From Kudoa neothunni (Eukaryota > Cnidaria): a stretch of 64,000 bases of DNA. Positions 57,301 through 64,000 of the stretch are shown here, one piece after another. The position numbers and the translations under genes are program-made. The stretch spans positions 2,480,001-2,544,000 of the forward strand of contig OZ199839.1 in NCBI GenBank assembly GCA_964304625.1, in the 5' to 3' direction. The notes below the pieces were generated by a model that was not told the origin of the DNA, made no database searches, and saw nothing but the letters and a program-made list of their open reading frames with translations. How positions within the stretch are numbered: the stretch's first letter is position 1; every line of letters begins with the position of its first letter.

Positions 57301-57960
57301 TAGGATAGAGATTTTTTCTCTCGAAAAGATGTTCTCTTATCCGAAAGATCATACCTGGTCTCCGAAAAATTTAAATTGCCATTGAAGACAACTACAGTAG
57401 GTAACCGATTTTCCGTAACTTCAGCGCGCAATAAAAATAAACCTATTTTAAAAAAATTAATTTCATTTATACAATCACCTATTTTTATTGAAACAATATG
57501 TTATTTCTAATTTTATTTTTAAATGTGTACGTCGTAATTTTATGATGTTAACCCATTATTTCGTCCAGATAATCAATTCGTCTCTGTCTTATATTTCTCC
57601 TGCATGTTTAAACATTTAAATGAATCTTTTGATGATATAAATTCTACCACTTGTTCATCTTCAGTTTCAAAATTAAAAGATTCAGTAAACAAAGAAGTAA
57701 GCTCGTCAATGTGTTTTGATGTAGGCCTAATGAATTCCTCTTGAATAACCTCGGAATTTCCAGCTTAGAATACTTTATTGCTAAAATTAACGTTTGATGA
57801 ACGCTCGCACTTGTTGGTTGCAGGAAACTCATATTTTCTGAAGCAGTTAAATACAATATCCTTTGAAACACCGTCCCATGGTTTTTTTCGATTAGGAATA
57901 ATGTTTATAGCGAATAAATAATAAATATACGAGTTATTAAAAAATGCTAAGGTATCGAAC
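57300..57960 (-). mobile_element. pogo/Tigger-type relic with transposase C-terminus
   Basis: CAGTAGGTAACCGATTTTCC at 57393 is a typical pogo-class terminal repeat pointing right. Another end of the same style, pointing left, stands at 57330-57358 (inverse CAGGTATGATCTTTCGGATA). On the minus strand, 57770-57880 reads PWDGVSKDIVFNCFRKYEFP, matching the Tigger transposase C-terminal block (A-W-x-x-V-T-x-x-T-I-x-N-C-F-R). A stop interrupts after about 43 codons, and the acidic remainder (EEFIRPTSKHIDELTSLFTE) follows. The N-terminal and catalytic parts are missing, so it is a truncated, dead copy. Confidence 0.65.
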
Positions 57961-57984
57961 CGGAATGGATCAAAGACACACGAA

Positions 57985-58035
57985 ATACCCTCTAACACAC
58001 AAACACAAACACGCACACATACATATACAATAAGC
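57985..58035. repeat. CA-rich simple sequence
   Basis: Degenerate (ACACAA)n/(AC)n tract ending about 110 bp downstream (in minus-strand sense) of the TANGO1-like gene's stop codon. Confidence 0.7.
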
Positions 58036-58144
58036 ACAATGACTATTGTTTTAGAGACAATGCCAGATATTTTGGAAAAATTACAAAAATTAATTTATAG
58101 CTACCTTCTGGTAATGAAAAATGTAATCAATTGTAGAATTCGAG

Positions 58145-61100
58145 TTATTGTCGGTTGGCGTCATTTCCGTTGTATGGTGATTGGTTTTGATGAGCATTAC
58201 CAGGACTTTGATATGATTGTGTTTGAGATTGAGAGTAGCCGTGAATTGAGTTATCCTCGTTGTAAGAGTAGTTACTATATTGAGGATTCGAAGAGGCCTG
58301 CCACACATTGTCATAATTGGATGTTTGCGTATCGTTAATACTAGCAGCAGGATTATCATGAACAGGTCCGTAAAAACTGTTGAGTTGATGTTGATGCTGA
58401 TTGGGAGCAAAAGATTGAGAGCCGAAATTTGTAGGTGGGGCGTTGTTATGGTTCAATAAAAAACTGGGGTTAGACGAATAAGATAGTCGTGGATCTGTGG
58501 AAGAAACATGCTGGCTGGAATAATACATATTAGGTATGGGGAAAGAACTGTTATTTGTGTTATGGGTCATATCAAATAGCCCAACTCCCATGGTTTGCAA
58601 CCACACAGGAGGAACAGGTGGCATATTTGAGACGCTATATGCGATAGAATTTCGCGAAGAAAATGTATTCTCATCGGTCAACGAAGAAGAGTCTTCCTCG
58701 TTATCGTCGCCAGAAGATTCCAAGTAATTTGAGAGTACTTCATCCTCGGGGTCGCCAGTAGTAAATGAATTTTCACTTTGAACGTTGGCGGACAAATTTT
58801 CGGGTCGTCCGTAGAGTTCACGGTTGGTGCCTACAATTAATGACGCTTCTCTGCTGCCATGTTTAACAGCTACACCTTGGCCATTACATAAACGTTTTCC
58901 ACTCCTGATGCTAAGTTTGACATCGCTCTCGGTGGTGTTGTTTAACGAATCCTCTGTGCCATCATTATTGGTAAGTATCACAAGTCTACAACACACATAA
59001 TCATCAACCACCTAGTATGAATAAGGTAAGAGAGTACTTTTCTCGATAAAATTCACGTTCTTTAAGAAGTTCATCGATTTCTCGTTTCGAGGCACAATAT
59101 TGGATCTAAGACAAAAATATTTTATTATTGTCAATCAAATCCATTACGAATAATTTCTGTTTTTCATGCTCCAACTCATCAATCTAAATAATACAATTAA
59201 ATAAGAATATTAATTCACTTGAATAGGTTATTTGTAGTTACTTTTTTCCGCAAATGTGTGACTTGACTTTCGTTTTCGGAGATATAATCGTCGAATTTCC
59301 GCCTACCAATTTCAAATATAACCAATTTCTACACATGGAACTATTACTGTATAACTTCAGAAGGTTGAGAATTTTTTTGGCTTAATTGAATGGTAAGTTC
59401 TCTATTTTTCTGTTTGAATTCATCGATTTCTCTATTCCAATATCAATCCACATATCATCGAACCACCATCAAAATAAAAACTTGAAATAACGGTCAGCTT
59501 GTTGATTATGAAGTTTTTTAATTGAAGCTATTTCAACTTCTAAAAGTTCATTCTTCGCTGTCAACTCAATACAACCATCTTTGGATTGTTTGTATTGTCG
59601 AATTAAATTTTCTTTTTCTCCTACAATCAATTAAACATCATATAAAATCATTGTTGAATACCCTTTAAAGAGGAGATTTTTTCATTCAACACAAAATTTT
59701 CTTTTTCATATGTAGAACTTCGAACATCGAGTTCATTATATGTTCGAAGCCACTGTTTAATACATAGATCAATCTACAATTTACTAACAAATACGAAACT
59801 AAATACATTATCGAAAAATTTAGTCTTGTTTGATTTGTTGGCGTTATCCAAAGTGAAAAATGTTGGTAGATCGGTAGAACTTATGTTGTTATCGGCAGGT
59901 GGTTCCGTGGTAGTATCATCAGCAATGCTATTGTCAGTCGGGAAAGAAGCGATTTGTTCTGCTAACAACTACATCGCCAATCGCCAATAGGAATTATTAT
60001 AAACTACCGCAGTTATTTAACACAAAATTGAACCTTATTAGCGAATAACTGATTTTTATATAATTGTTGGGTTTCTTCTTTTAATAAAGTTTCTTTTTTC
60101 AATTTTTCTTTTATTTTTTCACATCTATACAACAATAAAAACATAGAGATTAGATTTTTTTAGATAATCAATCTAACTCGATTTGGGAGTCATTTTGAGC
60201 TTGTGCCATCTAACACAAATAACCTCAGAATTTGTTCAGTTAATACAAGCAAATAAATACATGATTGATTTGATTTGTTAAATCAGCTTCAATTTGTTTT
60301 AGCTCGTTTAGTTGGTCACTGAATTCAGTATTTTTAGCCGAAACTCGCTTGAGATTTTCTTTTAGATCATTGAGCTAAAATCGCCAAATAATAAATGATT
60401 AAACGTTTGTGTGTGCTCAGAATTGTTATATTAAGGAAGTTTATCATTTTTTAATTAGCTACTTTAAAGAATTTAATCTTAGATGAAACATTTACGAAAC
60501 TAGCGATAAATAAACCAACTAATCTATAAGAGCAAATTACGAATAAGATAAGTATACTTTTTTATGCTTTGATTCTGCTTCTTTGTTGGCTTTATCGGAA
60601 TTTTTGCTGAGCACCAAATTTTCTTGATTCAACCGATCAACCAACGCTTTATAATTGTTAACTTCGGTCTAATGCACACAATTGTGAAACCCAAATAGAA
60701 AATGTTAATAGATCACTTCTAAATGATCAACTTGATCCATAGTGATATCTCTCATTGTGTTGGCACTTTCTCGGTGCTGTCGAAAGTCTTCTTTCAATAA
60801 TTCGTTCTCGTTACACATATTAGAGTGTAAGCCTTTCAGCCACTCTATTCGATTCCGTTGAACAATATTTGTTACTATGAATGGAAAACACAAAACAATG
60901 AGGGTGTTGAATAACCGATGGAGAGAATTTACACTGAACAGCTTCACAGATTGGATCAGACTTTTTTGAGGATTGCCGATCGTAACAATATCTTATCACG
61001 CAAATGGTGAATTTTATATTTGTGTACAAAATGAATATGTAAATCGCAACCAGAACCGAGATTTCATATATCTACAATATCATAGAAAATTCACATAAAA

Positions 61101-61436
61101 TCAATCCACCCAACCAAACCATCAAAATATATAAAAACTAATTACAGTTAAAGATTGGAATAATTTGTCGAAAAAAATGTCTCCAAATACAAAAAAATCT
61201 TCAAAAACTGTCGAAATTCGTTTGTATGAATTTCCAAATGACATTCTCAATCTCCAAATATCGTTTACACCGAATCTACACAACCGATACAGACAATGTA
61301 CAAACACACCACATCTCATTGGACTAATGTAATACTTTACTATGGCGTTCATTTTTCTGATCAGTGGATGTGAACCTTCGTCTATCGACCCAGCAGATGG
61401 GGGGTTGATAGTGGTTACATTAAATACTGTCTCCAT
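58145..61436 (-). CDS. Transmembrane coiled-coil protein, possibly TANGO1/cTAGE5-like
   Basis: Multi-exon gene with at least 14 exons and introns of about 35-200 nt. The ATG at 61436 (METVFNVTTINPPSAGSIDE) leads into a hydrophobic segment encoded by the second exon (ISVLVAIYIFILYTNIKFTI). A long coiled coil in two blocks follows: VQRNRIEWLKGLHSNMCNEN to about 60000, then CIELTAKNELLEVEIASIKK to about 59050. They are split by an acidic Thr/Pro linker (FPTDNSIADDTTTEPPADNN). The last exon (58145-59011) is a 270-residue Gln/Asn/Ser/Tyr-rich tail with a few Pro pairs (MPPVPPVW). Membrane anchor, two coiled coils and a disordered Pro-containing tail match the TANGO1/cTAGE5 plan of ER-exit-site proteins that bind Sec23. 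Sequence identity by eye is weak, so the family call is tentative. Confidence 0.55.
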
Positions 61437-62385
61437 CCTACTGAATAAATCGACGCATGCTCATACGAAATTTTTATTATTTGTTAGGTGTTTATATTTC
61501 TCACATTACAGCTATCACAACAATTTTAGTATTTATTTGGTTATATAAAATTTAATGAGGTCAACAATGATAAAATTACATCGAAAATAGTAAAAATATA
61601 TTTGAAAATTATCTACTCGCTTAAATGAGATAGTAATATTTCACAGTAATAAAATCATTCGTAAATGTACGTTAATTTATATATTTAAAGATAAATTATT
61701 AACAGTTAAAATTAATTGTTATTATCTACTGGAGGTGGATTTGCGATAAAGATGTTTGTTTGTTATTGTGGATCAAAATCACACTTTTTACATCCACAAA
61801 GTGAAAACTAATCCATTCCATTATTAAATATTATCAACTAAATCCAAGAAACAATATTACAGAGGATCGATAGTATTATTCATCTTATCCATCAGGTGAT
61901 GAATGATATTGGCAAGTCAGTGGTAACATGTTTAGATTAGTTAAATTTTATGATATTAAATTTTTATAATCAATCAAGAAAATCATAAAATATCGTCATT
62001 AATAAGGATAAATATATGGTTGTGGACAGAAATTATTGTTTAGAGGATTAACAAACAAACCAACAAACTTGCGCATGCATCCTCGCCATTTTAGTGTATG
62101 AGATAGCGCTTCATATTCCAAATCGCACTGTCATAGTGTTAATGATCAATTTAATTATATCATTCGTTTTAAATTGAAAGCAAATGTCAATGATAAAATA
62201 ATACTCGAACATTCATAATCAAGTGATGTTAATCTATTACTTAATTAAATATTAAAATTAGTTGTTTTACAATTCGCTTGAAGAGTAAAATTGATTTTTA
62301 TTTACATTAGAGTTTTTATAAGGTATTTAACTTTAAAAAAGACACGTTATTTTTATGGTAAAATTTAATTGTACATTAATTTGCG
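61437..62385. other. Intergenic region upstream of the TANGO1-like gene
   Basis: AT-rich. It includes GACGCATGCTCA at 61452, 15 bp before the start codon of the TANGO1-like gene, and CTTGCGCATGCATCC at 62069. No exon recognised. Confidence 0.4.
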
Positions 62386-62391
62386 CATGCG

Positions 62392-62403
62392 CATTATTTT
62401 AAA
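62392..62403. promoter_or_regulatory. Perfect NRF1-type palindrome
   Basis: TGCGCATGCGCA is a perfect palindrome and an exact match to the NRF1 consensus. No start codon of a recognised gene lies nearby, so either an unrecognised transcript begins here or the motif is incidental. Confidence 0.35.
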
Positions 62404-64000
62404 TTCTAACTATTTTTCGCTGTAACTAGTGCGTGAGAATAAATATAGTCATAACTAATTTAATGTGAATATCATATGATTATGATTATGGTTGGGAATA
62501 GCATCTGTCAATAAATAAAGATTAGGTTTCGATTAATAGATAAGATATAGGAGTAGAATTTATTTTTCTCTACAATACTCATTTTAAAGATTATTAACAG
62601 TATAATTCTTTTTTATTTTTGTCGCTTAAATTAACGGATTAAAAGATAAAGTCACTGCGGATTTTGGCCGAAAATTTTTTTAAATAACGAAATTATTCAT
62701 ACATCTATTATGGAAAATTAAAAATATAACTTCAAATTCATTACTGTTTTAAAATTCAACATTAAAAGAAACAAAAGGTCGTGTAAATTTGATTAATTCC
62801 ATCTTGGGTCCACTCACGATGAATTATCGCATTCTATCTAGAAGGCTCTAATTTGATACTAAAAACAATTCCTATACTACTAACACGCTCTATTATTCGG
62901 AATGGAGATCATTTTAATGAAGAAATTTATGATTGTATTATAATTATCGGGTTGTTATCGTCCTATTTGGAAAGTTGATTTTCAAGCTAAGCTAAGCTTA
63001 TGAATTATATTAACTAATTTATTCAAATGAATGCCCTATATAATTTTCATATTAATATTTAGGGATGTAGTCATAATCAAATTTCTTCAATTGATTAGTT
63101 TACTTCAACATTCTTATCATTATTCATTAAATGAAAAATTAAATACAAGGTTATATTTAGTGGGCATAATTAATTATTTCCCTTATTTAATAATTTTTGA
63201 TTTTTTAACAATACTGTGAATTTAATTTTTCATATTTAAATTAATATTCATAAATAACTGTTTTGTTTAAAATGAGGTAGAAATCTATAAATCTCTTAAA
63301 ATAATAATTAATAATCTCTTATACATGATACATGACTGCAGAGAATTGACATAAGATTATTATTCTTATAATTTACCGTGTTTCACCGAATATAAGACCT
63401 AATGATAATTATGAGCTCGTTTATCGCATTACACCTAATAAAATACTAAAGATCTGGTTGTTATAAATAAATTATATAATAAAATATCTCGTGAAATGTA
63501 GGTTTATTGACCATTTAATAATACTAAACATTTTAAAGTTAACACACCCATTAAGCACGATGATTATTGGATTCGATTGTCATCTTATCGCTAATTTAAG
63601 AGAAAAAATATCATACTCACCGAATTAGTGTTCCCCATCGTATTTCATTTGTTCAAAAATTTGTCGATTAAAAATTTGTTTTAATCCTTTTAAACAAGAT
63701 AAATAAAGCAAAGAAAGTCACGTATGTTACAAAGACAAGACCTAATTCCCCCTTTATTAAATCAACAAAAAATTTAAGATTTTTCTCATATTTGTTAAAA
63801 AAAAGTAAATTAATTTAAGAAGTTTTTATGAATTCATTTTTTTGGATTTTGAATTAATCGAAATTTTCTCTAAACTCAAAAAATTCGTACACTGCCTCTT
63901 TAAAGTATGCCATTATCCAAGACAAATCCGTTACGTTGTTTTGATAAATCTCAGACGATTTATAGGTCATAATCGACATCTCCCGCTTGATAAAACCATT
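62404..64000. other. AT-rich sequence to window end, no gene seen
   Basis: About 1.6 kb with only short, low-complexity open frames (for example 63031-63219, Ile/Phe/Leu-rich). Confidence 0.5.

Noticed and set aside
58039-58338. Plus-strand open frame of 99 codons
   Set aside because: Antisense to the last exon of the TANGO1-like gene; no motif.
1-64000. CRISPR arrays, rRNA genes, bacterial-type operons
   Set aside because: No regularly spaced direct repeats with unique spacers, no rRNA-like conserved blocks and no ribosome-binding sites; all real genes have spliceosomal introns or animal-type domains.

Overview
The window reads as a piece of a very AT-rich animal genome (roughly three quarters A+T by eye, standard genetic code). 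Genes have minimal GT-AG introns, mostly 31-65 nt, with rare 1-2 kb introns. Several of the proteins are best known from animals (LIN7, HAUS4, BAP31, a PEHE-domain KANSL1-like protein, a TANGO1-like protein), which points to a metazoan with a reduced or AT-driven genome. A flatworm, orthonectid, dicyemid or myxozoan would fit; I cannot decide among them. All gene models below were built by joining exons by hand from splice sites, reading frame and family resemblance.

Layout. 1-10.7 kb: a GC-richer block at the left edge, then a tandem array of three paralogous seven-exon genes on the minus strand (560-1590, 6621-7656, 9340-10411). They encode small secreted proteins with an invariant eight-cysteine spacing that matches a saposin-like (SapB) module preceded by half a module. 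The first copy has a 1-nt frame break; the other two are intact. Between copies 1 and 2 lie DNA-transposon remnants. 10.7-14.7 kb: AT-rich, no gene seen. 14.7-22 kb: dense housekeeping block with DDX24 helicase (+), LIN7 (-), CutA (-) and the rRNA-processing methyltransferase RRP8 (+). 22-26.2 kb: assembly gap, a decayed MULE transposase and a pogo/Tigger element nested inside another TIR element. 27.5-34.9 kb: TIM22 (+), the pseudokinase SCYL2 (+) with a repeat-rich clathrin-adaptor tail, and BAP31 (-). 35-38.5 kb: transposon remnants. 38.5-40.5 kb: ribophorin I (-). 45.9-48.1 kb: single-exon KANSL1-like gene (+). 48.5-55.6 kb: transposon remnants, a candidate secreted peptide and a 2-kb inverted-repeat structure. 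55.8-57 kb: HAUS4 (+). 57.3-58 kb: pogo relic. 58.1-61.4 kb: a transmembrane coiled-coil TANGO1-like gene (-). The rest is AT-rich sequence without a visible gene.

How the genes relate. RPN1, BAP31 and the TANGO1-like protein act in the ER and early secretory pathway, SCYL2 in clathrin trafficking, TIM22 in mitochondrial import, and DDX24 and RRP8 in ribosome biogenesis. There is no sign of an operon; neighbours are mostly divergent or convergent. CutA and RRP8 share a 103-bp divergent promoter interval. Short GC-rich alternating motifs resembling NRF1 sites lie just upstream of several start codons and are conspicuous in this AT background.

The most promising novelty is the saposin-like tandem array, which is invisible to a plain ORF scan because every exon is short. 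Three conserved genes (DDX24, CutA, HAUS4) each appear to carry exactly one surplus A in an A-run, which is either a systematic assembly error or something biological.
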